NCBI GenBank assembly: GCA_965224275.1
Contig: CBDCYR010000016.1
Location: 124,001 to 188,000 of the forward strand
DNA from: CAUZWH01 sp965224275
Lineage (GTDB): Bacteria; Pseudomonadota; Alphaproteobacteria; SHVV01
Length of the DNA: 64,000 bases
Direction: 5' to 3'
Positions 35,862 to 44,709 of the stretch are shown here, piece by piece. Each line of letters opens with the position of its first letter. Positions within the stretch are counted from its first letter, which is position 1. The notes beneath the pieces were generated by a model. It searched no databases and was not told the DNA's origin. It worked only from the letters and a program-made list of their open reading frames with translations. The translations under genes were made by a program, and so were the position numbers.

Positions 35862-36266
35862 ATGTCGAAAGGGCGGCGCGTCGTCAGCAAGAAAGTGCCC
35901 GATATTGGCGGCCTGGAGAAGAAAGCGCTTTGCCAGGCTCAACGGGTCGGCAATCTGGTCTATGTCTCGGGCCAGGTCGCCTACGACAACCAGCGGCGTT
36001 CGGTTGGCGGCAACAACGCCTATGCGCAGTCGAAGCATGTATTCGGTCGGATCAGGGCGTTGGTCGAAGCGTCGGGCGGCAAAATGGATGATGTCGTGAA
36101 GGTCAATATGTACACCACCGACATGCGTTATCAGCCCGATATCTGGAAGGCCCGCCGCGAGTTTTTCACGGGCGACTTTCCTTGTTCAACGTTGGTCGAA
36201 ATATCCTCTTTGGTGCGTCCGGAGTTTCTCATTGAGATCGAAGCTGTCGCCTATATCGACGATTAG
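35862..36266 (+). CDS. RidA/YjgF-family protein
   Basis: A 134-residue RidA-fold protein preceded by GGAG with a 7-base spacer. It shows QAQRVGNLVYVSGQVAYDNQ, ALVEASGGKMDDVVKVNMYT and FPCSTLVEISSLVRPEFLIE. RidA proteins deaminate reactive enamines; some members are 2-aminomuconate deaminases in amino-aromatic meta-cleavage. The catalytic Arg of canonical RidA appears to be replaced or shifted (LVRPEFLIEIEA retains an Arg), so the reaction is uncertain. A VOC dioxygenase-like gene follows 15 bases later, indicating an operon. Confidence 0.88.
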   Translation: MSKGRRVVSKKVPDIGGLEKKALCQAQRVGNLVYVSGQVAYDNQRRSVGGNNAYAQSKHVFGRIRALVEASGGKMDDVVKVNMYTTDMRYQPDIWKARREFFTGDFPCSTLVEISSLVRPEFLIEIEAVAYIDD

Positions 36267-36281
36267 GGGAGAAATCTGGAA

Positions 36282-37289
36282 ATGTCAGTGCAGGATCAAA
36301 TCGCGACGCCGGTGGCTTTTGCGCCGCGCCGCATCGGCCACGTCAACCTGTTCGTCGGTGATGTGCCGGCTTCCGAACATTTCTATCACAAGGTGTGCGG
36401 TTTCGAACCGGTCTATCACGAGGTCGGCATCAGCATGACGTTGCTCTCCAACGGTAATTCTCACCACGACGTTGCGGTTATGCCGATTTCCGAGCAGGAA
36501 GTGGTGGGCAAAGGCGGGCACGTCCAGATCCCAAAAGGGCGCGGAAACCGCCCTGGGCTCAACCATTTCGCCTGGGAGGTCGAGAGCGAACAGCATCTGG
36601 TCGATGCCTATAACCGGGCGCTGGCGGCCAATCTCGAACTCCACCGAACCGTGGACCACAGCGTATCGCACAGCATTTACGTTTTCGATCCCGATGGACA
36701 CCTGCACGAGTTCTATGCCGATGTGCTCGAGGACTGGCGCGACATCTATGACGGCAACCGCGAAGGACCTGCCGTTACCGGTCAGTGGAATCCGAATGAT
36801 CAATCAGCCGACGATCGGGCACTATACCCATCGGGTGAGGATATTCGCGTGATCGGCGATTCACTGGTTCACCCAACGCGGCTCTCGCATGCGGTATTGC
36901 AAACCGGTAACCACGCGGCGATGCGGCGTTTTTGCGAAGAGGTCGCGGGCTTCGAGATCGTGTATCAGTCCGGTGATGGGGATGTCGTCTGCTACCGCGG
37001 CTCGAATGGCTGCTACCACTTTGACTTCGCGCTTATCCGTCAACCGGGCGTGGCTGCCCCGATGGTGCACCATTTCAGCTTCGAAGTACGCGATGAAGGG
37101 GAGCTAGCAGCCGCCGAGGGCCGACTCGACTCGCGCGGAATAGAGATCGAGCGCCGGATCGACAACGCCGCCAAACGAAGCTTCTTTCTCATCGATCCCG
37201 ATGGGTTGAGGTGCGAGTTCTTCGTTCGTCGTGACGGCGACCTCGCGACGATCGAAGGTATTGGGGACGACGCCAGTTACCTTCTGTAG
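36282..37289 (+). CDS. two-domain VOC protein, extradiol dioxygenase-like
   Basis: A 335-residue protein of two vicinal-oxygen-chelate modules. Module 1 has RIGHVNLFVGDVPASEHFYH (His ligand, residue 20), GLNHFAWEVESE (His) and DPDGHLHEFYAD (Glu), the complete His-His-Glu metal triad. Module 2 has LSHAVLQTGNHAAMRRFCEE, VHHFSFEV and DPDGLRCEFFVR, which also look like ligands. Bacterial catechol 2,3-dioxygenases normally have one active module, so both modules keeping ligands is unusual. Operon with RidA. Confidence 0.88.
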   Translation: MSVQDQIATPVAFAPRRIGHVNLFVGDVPASEHFYHKVCGFEPVYHEVGISMTLLSNGNSHHDVAVMPISEQEVVGKGGHVQIPKGRGNRPGLNHFAWEVESEQHLVDAYNRALAANLELHRTVDHSVSHSIYVFDPDGHLHEFYADVLEDWRDIYDGNREGPAVTGQWNPNDQSADDRALYPSGEDIRVIGDSLVHPTRLSHAVLQTGNHAAMRRFCEEVAGFEIVYQSGDGDVVCYRGSNGCYHFDFALIRQPGVAAPMVHHFSFEVRDEGELAAAEGRLDSRGIEIERRIDNAAKRSFFLIDPDGLRCEFFVRRDGDLATIEGIGDDASYLL

Positions 37290-37350
37290 TGGCGTATCGC
37301 CGTATCGCCGTTGGTGCGGCGGGTAGCGTCGTGTGTTGGGAAGCGATCGA

Positions 37351-38829
37351 ATGACGCCGTCGACTTTGATCGGTGCGTCATTGCTTGGCCTCGCGGCCCT
37401 GGCTTGGGTGTCGTTTGCTTTGCCCGGTGTTGCGCAAACCACCGCCGATAACTCAACCGAGCCCGCCCAGGCAGAGGCGGTCGAACGCATCGTTCCGCGA
37501 GGCCGTGATCAAATAACTCTGTCGTTTGCCCCATTGGTCGAGAAGGCAGCGCCCGCGGTCGTCAATATATTTACGCGCAAGTTGGTGCGGGAGGGGGCGG
37601 TGTCGCCACTTCTCGAGGAGCCGATTATCAAGCGATTGTTCGGCGGGGCATTGCCGCAATTCGGTGAACGCGAGAAGTTTGAAAGTTCCCTCGGATCAGG
37701 GGTGATCGTGGCACCGGATGGCGTCATCGTCACCAATCACCACGTTATTCAAGGTGCCAGCGATATCGTCGTTGCGTTGGCCGACAAACGGCACTTCCCA
37801 GCCCAACTGATTGTCGACGATCCGCGAACCGATCTCGCGATTCTACGAATCCCGACGAGCGGTTATGCGTTGCCCCACCTCGAATTTGCCGACTCCACCG
37901 AACTCAAGGTCGGTGACCTCGTTGTTGCGATCGGCAACCCCTTCGGGGTTGGGCAAACGGTAACGACGGGCATCGTCTCGGCGTTGGCGCGAACCGCCGT
38001 TGGCGTTACGGACTATCGTTTTTTCATTCAAACCGATGCCGCGATCAACCCTGGAAATTCCGGCGGTGCACTGATCGATGTTCATGGCAGGATCGTTGGC
38101 ATCAATACAGCGATCTACTCGCGCGGCGGCCCGGGCGGTGGATCGGTTGGTATCGGCTTTGCGATCCCCAGCGTAATGGTTCGTTCGGTTGTGGAGGCCG
38201 CGGTTTCAGGACAGGAACTTGTTCGCCCGTGGCTGGGCGTGTCGGGGCAAACAGTCGACGCGCGCATGGCAGCCATGATGGGCTTACCGCGGCCAATTGG
38301 CGTGTTGGTCAGCGGCCTGCATCCCGAGAGCCCGCTTGCCGAAGCCGGACTCGCTACCGGAGACCTCATTCTCGCGTTGGACGGCGGCGAAATCGAAGAC
38401 TATCAGGCCCTGCGATTTCGTATCGCGACCCGCAAGGTTGGCGAAAGCGTATCCCTCACGATCGGCCGACGGGGCTTGCTCGGGATGGTGAACGTCGAAC
38501 TTGTTGCACCGCCCGATAAGCCCGAACCGAACGAAACGACGCTGCGCGGGTTCCATCCCCTTGGCGGTGCCAGGGTCGCGAGCTTGTCACCCAAGCTCGC
38601 CGAAGAACTCGGACTGGACAGCGGCATCGTGGGGGTTGCGATCTTGTCTGTAAGTAAAGGCTCCAAAGCCAACGACAATGGATTTCGCGACGGCGACATC
38701 GTGCGTCGGATCAACGGTGAAGAGGTGAAGGTCGTTGCCGACCTGGAGCCGTTTTTCAAACGGCGCTATCCCGGATGGAATGTTACGATTCGTCGCGGAG
38801 AGCAGGACATTACGGCTGACATTCGGTAA
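37351..38829 (+). CDS. DegP/HtrA-family periplasmic serine protease with two PDZ domains
   Basis: A 492-residue protein. It has an N-terminal signal (SLLGLAALAWVSFALPGVAQ) and a trypsin-like domain with the triad visible as IVTNHHVIQGASD (His), DDPRTDLAILRIP (Asp) and DAAINPGNSGGALIDVHGRI (Ser). Two PDZ domains follow, at about 280-370 and 400-490. These enzymes degrade or refold misfolded envelope proteins. The ATG at 37351 is chosen because GGGA precedes it and it directly begins the signal peptide. It follows the VOC gene by 61 bases. Confidence 0.92.
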   Translation: MTPSTLIGASLLGLAALAWVSFALPGVAQTTADNSTEPAQAEAVERIVPRGRDQITLSFAPLVEKAAPAVVNIFTRKLVREGAVSPLLEEPIIKRLFGGALPQFGEREKFESSLGSGVIVAPDGVIVTNHHVIQGASDIVVALADKRHFPAQLIVDDPRTDLAILRIPTSGYALPHLEFADSTELKVGDLVVAIGNPFGVGQTVTTGIVSALARTAVGVTDYRFFIQTDAAINPGNSGGALIDVHGRIVGINTAIYSRGGPGGGSVGIGFAIPSVMVRSVVEAAVSGQELVRPWLGVSGQTVDARMAAMMGLPRPIGVLVSGLHPESPLAEAGLATGDLILALDGGEIEDYQALRFRIATRKVGESVSLTIGRRGLLGMVNVELVAPPDKPEPNETTLRGFHPLGGARVASLSPKLAEELGLDSGIVGVAILSVSKGSKANDNGFRDGDIVRRINGEEVKVVADLEPFFKRRYPGWNVTIRRGEQDITADIR

Positions 38830-38933
38830 TTGGATTCACTCAGCCACGCGCCAGTGAATGGCTCCCGTCCCAATTTCTTGCAATACTATAGACACTTAGG
38901 TGCCAGGAGCCGCCGTGGGATGGGGAGGGACCG

Positions 38934-39476
38934 ATGACCGGTCGAATTTTCGAAGATGGGCGTAAGGTCGACAGCCTCAAAGTTGCCGAGCCCGAATACC
39001 ACTACGAATACATCGCGGTCCATAACCAACGCGTCGCGCTGATTCGCAACTACACGATCTGGTACGTGGTCGGGCTTGCGATCTCGATGTCGATGTTCTG
39101 GCTGTTTCTTTGGGCCGGTCTGACCTCGGCAAACCTGCCGCTCCTCATTTTCGGCGGCATCGTTTCAACCGTCTTTATCATCGTGGCGCATTCTGTCGCG
39201 TGCAGCATCGATGACGGTGTTATCTCGCTTTACCCCAGGATTATATTTCTCGAGATCATTCTTGATTATCAGTTCTATCGAGATTTTCTGCGGCGGCGGC
39301 CGCGCGGCGAGACCGAACGGCGCTTCATCGAAAAATGTGAAAACATCAGCGCTGCCACCACCGATGCCTTGTGGCGCGACATCTACACCGATTTTAGTTC
39401 GAAGGATTTTCCGCGATCGCGTCGGATATATCGGCACTACCGTTGGATGATGTTCGGATCGATCGCGATCTATTAG
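38934..39476 (+). CDS. small two-helix membrane protein, unknown
   Basis: A 180-residue protein with a soluble N-terminal segment (about 45 residues), two membrane helices (YVVGLAISMSMFWLFLWAGL at about 45-64 and LLIFGGIVSTVFIIVAHSVA at about 70-90) and a charged cytoplasmic tail rich in Arg. I do not recognise the family. GGGGAGGGACC gives a strong ribosome-binding site for the ATG at 38934. Single gene between the protease and the DUF2927 lipoprotein gene, convergent with the latter. Confidence 0.7.
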   Translation: MTGRIFEDGRKVDSLKVAEPEYHYEYIAVHNQRVALIRNYTIWYVVGLAISMSMFWLFLWAGLTSANLPLLIFGGIVSTVFIIVAHSVACSIDDGVISLYPRIIFLEIILDYQFYRDFLRRRPRGETERRFIEKCENISAATTDALWRDIYTDFSSKDFPRSRRIYRHYRWMMFGSIAIY

Positions 39477-39543
39477 ATTACCGTATTAATCGTTTTCTAC
39501 AATACCTTTTCCGACGTTGCGAAGTGATCCGCGTGAGCCACGC

Positions 39544-40323
39544 TCATGGCTTCATCGCAACGATCAACTCACCGATTATCTGGCGCACGATCGGACTCGC
39601 GGCGTCGGCAGCCATGCCCGGCTTGAGCCGCTCGTCATAAAGCGTCTTCAGGATAACGCGATCGTGCCGTGCGGGCGCGACGATTGGCGCAAACAAGACG
39701 CCGGCGCCTGCATTTATCAGGTAATTCTGGTCTGAAAATATGCTCGGAACGATGAGGTTGCTGTGGTTTGTACCGAGTGCGTGGGCTAATTCATGAGGAA
39801 TACATTCGCGTATTATTGCCCGCTCGTTGTCGATCCCAATTAGTACAAGTGCGAACGCATATCTGTTTTGGCGGTCGGCCCGAAACGTGATGCATAGCGT
39901 GCGGGCAATTTCGTTTCGTTCGCTGTCGGTGGTTGCCAATTTCTGATTGGATAGCCGCTGAAGTGTTTTCGCGAAGTCGAAACGACGAACAAATACGATG
40001 AGAACGTTGGCTTGGTCCTGTTCGTCGACAAAACTGGTGGCCAGACCGGTTAGCGCGCCGTAGGCGGCAATATGGGCTTCCACCGACGGACGATGCCTGG
40101 TTATGGCGGCGCTATCGCCGCTCAAATGAAAGCGCAAGCCTTCGGTCCATTTGCGGATGACCGCGCCGTCGCTTCTCTGTTCGATAGCGGTAAGCGTGAA
40201 CTGCTCGGTCAGCAGCTCGGAATCAATTGGCCTCTCCGCGCAGGCTGCGCATCCAACGACAACGGCCAGCAGGAGTCCGAACGATCGGGAACGCACGCAC
40301 GCGTTGCGATGAGAGGACTCCAA
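39544..40323 (-). CDS. DUF2927-family lipoprotein with HExxH motif
   Basis: A 259-residue exported protein with a lipobox (LLAVVVGCAAC), so it is probably anchored in the outer membrane or periplasm. The body matches DUF2927 in containing CIPHELAHALG, an HExxH zinc-protease-like motif, with SIFSDQNYLINAGAG after it. Function of this family is unknown. The start codon is unclear: TTG at 40323 gives the full signal, and GTG at 40296 is an alternative. It lies 21 bases downstream of the Rieske oxygenase gene at 40345 and is probably the last gene of that operon. Confidence 0.75.
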   Translation of the reverse strand: MESSHRNACVRSRSFGLLLAVVVGCAACAERPIDSELLTEQFTLTAIEQRSDGAVIRKWTEGLRFHLSGDSAAITRHRPSVEAHIAAYGALTGLATSFVDEQDQANVLIVFVRRFDFAKTLQRLSNQKLATTDSERNEIARTLCITFRADRQNRYAFALVLIGIDNERAIIRECIPHELAHALGTNHSNLIVPSIFSDQNYLINAGAGVLFAPIVAPARHDRVILKTLYDERLKPGMAADAASPIVRQIIGELIVAMKP

Positions 40324-40344
40324 CGATCGATCGCCGTTCGCAGC

Positions 40345-41625
40345 TTACTCGGCAGCGATTTTGGAGATTCCGGTTTGCGGCCCGATCTCCATGAGGTCGC
40401 ACCAGTAGCGCCAAAAGGCGCGTACCGAAATTTCGGTCATGAAATGATCGCAGGTCTCCGGTATAGCGCCGGTTCCGCCCATCTCAATCACCGAATGGGC
40501 GTCGGCGTGATCGCCCTTGATTCCTAGTTGCAAAAGCCGTCCCGCTTCACCGTCCTCCATCGAGATCAGGCCGCTGGGGCCAACAAGATTGATCTGCTTC
40601 AGCCGCATTTGTCGTAGTTCGTCGTCGTCATCGGCGTAGCCAAACACGGTCCAGAACAACTCATACATACCAGAGCTGTGCGTGCGAATCTGACGTGTGG
40701 CCAAACTATTCGACAACCGTTGGAACAATGCATTGGGAAATACGCACATCAGATTCGCACCGCGCTGATCGCCATCTTCATCGCGGAAATCTGCGATCGA
40801 GGGATCGCGGAGTTCGAAGGTATCGTCATAGACGGTGGTGCCGGCGTACCCCTCGGCCGCCTCTGCGTCTGAATCGGTGCCGTGTTCGACGTGGACCCAG
40901 CGATGGCGTCCCATCTTGTCGGTAATTGATCCGCCACCCTGGGTCATTCGGGCAATGCCAAATGTCACCTGAAACGGATGCAGCAAGCCGCCGTGATAAT
41001 CGTCGACGAGGTTTTCGTAATAGAGCTTCCAATTGGCCGGAATACGCTGCCGTAGATATCCCAAAATCTCAATCGGCCGACCGAACACGGCATCGAAATA
41101 ATCGAGCATTGGCTGATCGAGGAACGCTTCCAATGACTCGATTTCGTGATCGAACGAGACGAAAATCACGCCGTTGTAGCTGGCAATCCTAAGTCGGCGC
41201 AGACCGTGATCCGACATCGCGAAATCCGCCGGCATCCCGCCTTTGCCTTTGAGACCACGAATAAAGGGGACGCCGGTGAGATCGCCCGTCTGGTCGTAAC
41301 ACCAGTGGTGATAAATACAGGTGAAGTCGTCCGCATTGCCGCCGAGGTCACGCACCAAAAGCGTGCCACGGTGGGCACACCGATTGACAAAGGCGTTGAG
41401 GCTACCGTCCTTGCCGCGGTTAAAGACGATCGGCGTATCGCCGACGAAGCTTGTTCGGTAGTCGCCGCATTCGGGAATCTCGGCCTCTAGACCGACGAAA
41501 TTCCAGACCGAGCCCCGGAAAATCCGCGCTTGCTCAAGACGGTAGATTTCGTCGTCTACGAACACAGTGTAGGGAACGCGGCTGAAATCATCGCTCGGCC
41601 AAGTAAGGTTGTGTGCTGGTGTCAC
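40345..41625 (-). CDS. Rieske aromatic-ring-hydroxylating oxygenase alpha subunit (copy A)
   Basis: A 426-residue Rieske oxygenase. The 2Fe-2S centre is at Cys83-x-His85 (NRCAHRGTLL) and Cys103-x2-His106 (CIYHHWCY). The mononuclear iron ligands lie in NLVDDYHGGLLHPF (Asp, His, His). LDQPMLDYFDAVFGRPIEIL is a typical linker. The alpha subunit carries out O2 activation and cis-dihydroxylation or hydroxylation; a reductase or ferredoxin must supply electrons. No beta subunit is next to it. It is one of three consecutive paralogues, 18 bases downstream of a lipoprotein gene. GTG start, weak ribosome site. Confidence 0.92.
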   Translation of the reverse strand: MTPAHNLTWPSDDFSRVPYTVFVDDEIYRLEQARIFRGSVWNFVGLEAEIPECGDYRTSFVGDTPIVFNRGKDGSLNAFVNRCAHRGTLLVRDLGGNADDFTCIYHHWCYDQTGDLTGVPFIRGLKGKGGMPADFAMSDHGLRRLRIASYNGVIFVSFDHEIESLEAFLDQPMLDYFDAVFGRPIEILGYLRQRIPANWKLYYENLVDDYHGGLLHPFQVTFGIARMTQGGGSITDKMGRHRWVHVEHGTDSDAEAAEGYAGTTVYDDTFELRDPSIADFRDEDGDQRGANLMCVFPNALFQRLSNSLATRQIRTHSSGMYELFWTVFGYADDDDELRQMRLKQINLVGPSGLISMEDGEAGRLLQLGIKGDHADAHSVIEMGGTGAIPETCDHFMTEISVRAFWRYWCDLMEIGPQTGISKIAAE

Positions 41626-41643
41626 TTAACGCCTATGTGTTGA

Positions 41644-42045
41644 CTAGGTTTGGACGGTTTGCGGTTCAGCAATCGGCACCAGATCGAGCAGGATCCACGA
41701 CGCATCGCGGCGCTGCATGAGAAGCCTGAAATTGGCGGCCTGTGGATCGTGCTGAACCGCGGTGGCGCCCTTCGTCGTGAGCATGACGTGCACATCGGCG
41801 ACGAGATAGGTGTCCTCGATCAGTTTCCATTTCTTGATTTCAAGCGACGACACCTGGGGCGCGAATTGGCCCGGCGGTGGCCTCCACACTTTCGCGGCCT
41901 TGCCGATACGCTCGCTGCGGCCGTCGAACATCGCTTGCAGGGCGTGGGTGACTTCCTCCTGGCTCGGGAGCGTGATGTTTCCGATCGCGGCACAGCCGGT
42001 GAGCACTGCCACGAGGACGATCGTGGTGAGGCGTTTGGTCATCAT
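41644..42045 (-). CDS. small lipoprotein within the Rieske oxygenase operon
   Basis: A 133-residue protein with a clear lipobox (LVAVLTGCAAIG) after a short signal, so it is membrane anchored. The rest (EVTHALQAMFDGRSERIGKA to VHVMLTTKGATAVQ) shows no family I recognise. It sits 3 bases after Rieske copy B and 18 before copy A, an unusual place for a lipoprotein. It could be a substrate-capture or envelope partner of the oxygenase system; this is inference. The two adjacent ATG codons at 42045 and 42042 are equally possible starts. Confidence 0.75.
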   Translation of the reverse strand: MMTKRLTTIVLVAVLTGCAAIGNITLPSQEEVTHALQAMFDGRSERIGKAAKVWRPPPGQFAPQVSSLEIKKWKLIEDTYLVADVHVMLTTKGATAVQHDPQAANFRLLMQRRDASWILLDLVPIAEPQTVQT

Positions 42046-42048
42046 TGG

Positions 42049-43323
42049 TCAGCTGTCTGCCGCCGGCGCGAAACCCATGAGTGTACAATAATAGCGCCAA
42101 AAACCGCGCACCGGGACTTCGGTCAGGATCGTGTCTTGATCCTCGATCGCACCCGTACCGCCCATCTCGATGACCGAATGCGAGTGGCCCCCTGCGCGCA
42201 ACGATTTTTGTACGAGGACACCGGCTTCGCCGTCCTCCATCGAGACCAGGCCGGCAGGGCCCACCAAGTTGACTTGACGCATCCGCATTTCACGCAAGCC
42301 CGGCGTGTCGTCGGCGTAGCCGAAATACGTCCAATAAAGCTCAAACTCGTCCGGGCTTTTGGGGCGGATCTGCCGGGTCGCCAGGGTGTTCGACAGGCGC
42401 TGGAAAAACACGCTCGGGAACACCGTCATCATGTTGACCGCTTTGCGGTCACCTTCCTCGTCGTGGAAGGCAATCAACGAGGGGTCTTGCAACGTTAGGG
42501 CATCATTGTAGACGGTGGTCCCGCTGTATTCGTTTTTGGTCGCTTCGATATCCTCGCTCGCATAGATCGCATAACCCAGGCGGTGACGCCTGAGTTTGTC
42601 CATCACCGAGCCGCCGGCTTGGGTGTTGGTGAAAATGCCGAAGGTGGTCTGAAATTGATGCAATAGCCCCGCGTGGTAGGGGTCGTTGAGATTCTCGAAA
42701 TATAGTTTCCAGTTCGCCGGCATGCGCTGGCGCATATACCCCAGCACTTCGACCGGCTTATAGAAGAGTTCATCGAAATAGGCGCGCATCGGCGCATCGA
42801 GATAGTCTTCGAGCGCCTCGGTGTCGTCGTTGATCGTACCAAAAATAACGCCGCGATAAATCGCTACGCGCAACAACGCGAGGCCGTGGTCCTGCTTGCG
42901 AAATTCCTTGGGCATGCCGCCCTTGCCGTCCATCCCGCGTTGAAACGGAATGCCGATCAGGTTGCCCTCGAGGTCGTAGCACCAGTGGTGATAGATGCAG
43001 GTATGGGTGTCGGTGTTGCCGGTCAGATGACGCACCAGCGTCGTGCCTCGATGGACGCACCGATTGACGAAGGCACGGACAGAACCATCCCGCGCCCGGT
43101 TGACGACGACCGGGGTATCGCCAAGAAACGTGGTTTTGTAATCGCCTGGCTTTGGTATCTCGGCTTCAAGCGCCAGATAATTCCAGGTTGGGCCCCGAAA
43201 CACCCGCGCCTGCTCGGCCTCATAGATCGCCGAATCCGTAAAAACTTTATAGGGGACGCGGCTAAAGTCGGCGGCTGGCCAAGCCAGCTCGCCGCCCGCC
43301 GGCATCGTCGCCGCTCGGCTCAT
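42049..43323 (-). CDS. Rieske aromatic-ring-hydroxylating oxygenase alpha subunit (copy B)
   Basis: A 424-residue paralogue of the flanking oxygenases. The Rieske centre is Cys89-x-His91 (NRCVHRGTTL) and Cys109-x2-His112 (CIYHHWCY). Mononuclear ligands are in NLNDPYHAGLLHQF. It shares the opening DFSRVPYKVF and the GDTPVVVNRARDGSVRAFVN core with the other copies. It follows copy C by 8 bases. Substrate differences between the three cannot be read here. No beta subunit gene is adjacent. Confidence 0.92.
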   Translation of the reverse strand: MSRAATMPAGGELAWPAADFSRVPYKVFTDSAIYEAEQARVFRGPTWNYLALEAEIPKPGDYKTTFLGDTPVVVNRARDGSVRAFVNRCVHRGTTLVRHLTGNTDTHTCIYHHWCYDLEGNLIGIPFQRGMDGKGGMPKEFRKQDHGLALLRVAIYRGVIFGTINDDTEALEDYLDAPMRAYFDELFYKPVEVLGYMRQRMPANWKLYFENLNDPYHAGLLHQFQTTFGIFTNTQAGGSVMDKLRRHRLGYAIYASEDIEATKNEYSGTTVYNDALTLQDPSLIAFHDEEGDRKAVNMMTVFPSVFFQRLSNTLATRQIRPKSPDEFELYWTYFGYADDTPGLREMRMRQVNLVGPAGLVSMEDGEAGVLVQKSLRAGGHSHSVIEMGGTGAIEDQDTILTEVPVRGFWRYYCTLMGFAPAADS

Positions 43324-43331
43324 CGCGTTGA

Positions 43332-44627
43332 CTATTCGGCGGCTTGCGCTTGCGGCGGTGGCGGTGGCCAGGCCGCGCCGCCTTCCGGGACGTACCCCAT
43401 CAGATGGCAGTAGTAGCGCCAGAACCCACGAATCGGGACTTCGGTATTGATCGTGTATTGATGGTCGATCGGACCGGTGCCGCCCATCGCGATGAGGGAG
43501 TGTTCGTTCTCGGCGCCGTCAATGCCGAGTTGCACCAAGCGTCCGGCTTCTCCGTCTTCCATCGACACCAAGCCGCCGGGGCCGACCAGATTGACCTGGC
43601 GCATGCGAGCGCGCCGTATTTCCGCTGACTCATCCTTGTAGCCGTAATAGGTCCAGTAAAGTTCAAACGCATTGGGCCGTTTGGGCTTGATCTGCCGCGT
43701 CGCCAGCGTGTTGTTGAGGCGCTGAAAGAATACCGACGGGAAGATCGCCATCATCGTCAACCCTTCCCCGGTTTCGTCCTCCGGAATGAGGTCGGTCACG
43801 GTCGGGTCCTCAAGCACCATCTGATCGTTGAACGCGGAATCACCGTCATATCCAGCCTTGGCGTCGTCGTCGGTGTCGCTTCCAGCCATCGTGAAACACA
43901 TGCGGTGACGGCCACGTTTATCGAGAATTGATCCGCCGACCTGGGTATTCCGGGCGATCGCAAATGTCGTTTGGAATTGATGCAGCAGACCGCCGTGATA
44001 GGCGTCCATCAGGTTTTCGAAATATAGCTTCCAGTTACCGGGTATCAGTTGGCGCATGTAGCCAAGCACCTCGATCGGCCGCGGAAACAAGCGATCAATG
44101 GTCTCGCGCATCGGTTCGTCGAGAAAATCGAGCAGCGGCTCGGGATCGTCGTGGAAAGAGACGAAGATGACCTCGCTATAGGTCTCGACATTGAGCGTGC
44201 GCAAACCGTGGTAGGTCAACTTGAAGTCCTCAGGCATACCGCCCTTACCCTTCAGACCACGTAGGAACGGCACCCCGATCAGATTGCCTTCAAGGTCGTA
44301 GCACCAATGATGGTAGATGCAGGTATGGTCTTCGCGATTGCCGAATTGATCGCGAACCAGCAGCGTGCCGCGGTGTGCACAGCGATTGACGAAGGCGTGG
44401 ATTGAGCCGTCCTGGGCACGATTGACGACGACAGGGGTGTCGCCGATGAACGTGGTCTTGTAGTCGCCTGGGTTGGGGATTTCGGCTTGCAGAGCGGTGT
44501 AGCACCATAGGGGTCCACGAAAGATTCGCTCCTGTTCAGCCTCATAGACGTCCTTGTCGTAGAAAACAGGATAGGGCACGGCGCTGAAGTCGTTCTCAGG
44601 CCACCTTAGATCGCTCCAATTTTGCAT
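43332..44627 (-). CDS. Rieske aromatic-ring-hydroxylating oxygenase alpha subunit (copy C)
   Basis: First gene of the oxygenase operon, 431 residues, with GGAAGG ahead of the ATG. The Rieske centre is Cys83-x-His85 (NRCAHRGTLL) and Cys103-x2-His106 (CIYHHWCY). Mononuclear iron ligands sit in NLMDAYHGGLLHQF. The C-terminus has a Pro/Gln-rich tail (PPPPQAQAAE) absent from the other copies. It lies 82 bases downstream of the ABC importer operon on the same strand and may be read through from it. Overall the three copies look closely similar, so they probably arose by tandem duplication. Confidence 0.93.
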   Translation of the reverse strand: MQNWSDLRWPENDFSAVPYPVFYDKDVYEAEQERIFRGPLWCYTALQAEIPNPGDYKTTFIGDTPVVVNRAQDGSIHAFVNRCAHRGTLLVRDQFGNREDHTCIYHHWCYDLEGNLIGVPFLRGLKGKGGMPEDFKLTYHGLRTLNVETYSEVIFVSFHDDPEPLLDFLDEPMRETIDRLFPRPIEVLGYMRQLIPGNWKLYFENLMDAYHGGLLHQFQTTFAIARNTQVGGSILDKRGRHRMCFTMAGSDTDDDAKAGYDGDSAFNDQMVLEDPTVTDLIPEDETGEGLTMMAIFPSVFFQRLNNTLATRQIKPKRPNAFELYWTYYGYKDESAEIRRARMRQVNLVGPGGLVSMEDGEAGRLVQLGIDGAENEHSLIAMGGTGPIDHQYTINTEVPIRGFWRYYCHLMGYVPEGGAAWPPPPPQAQAAE

Positions 44628-44709
44628 TGCGAATCCTTCCGGATGATCGGCTTTGTCGCCGTCAACTCAAGCCGATGCTAGCTGTCGCCGGTCGAGGGCA
44701 CAAGGAGCC

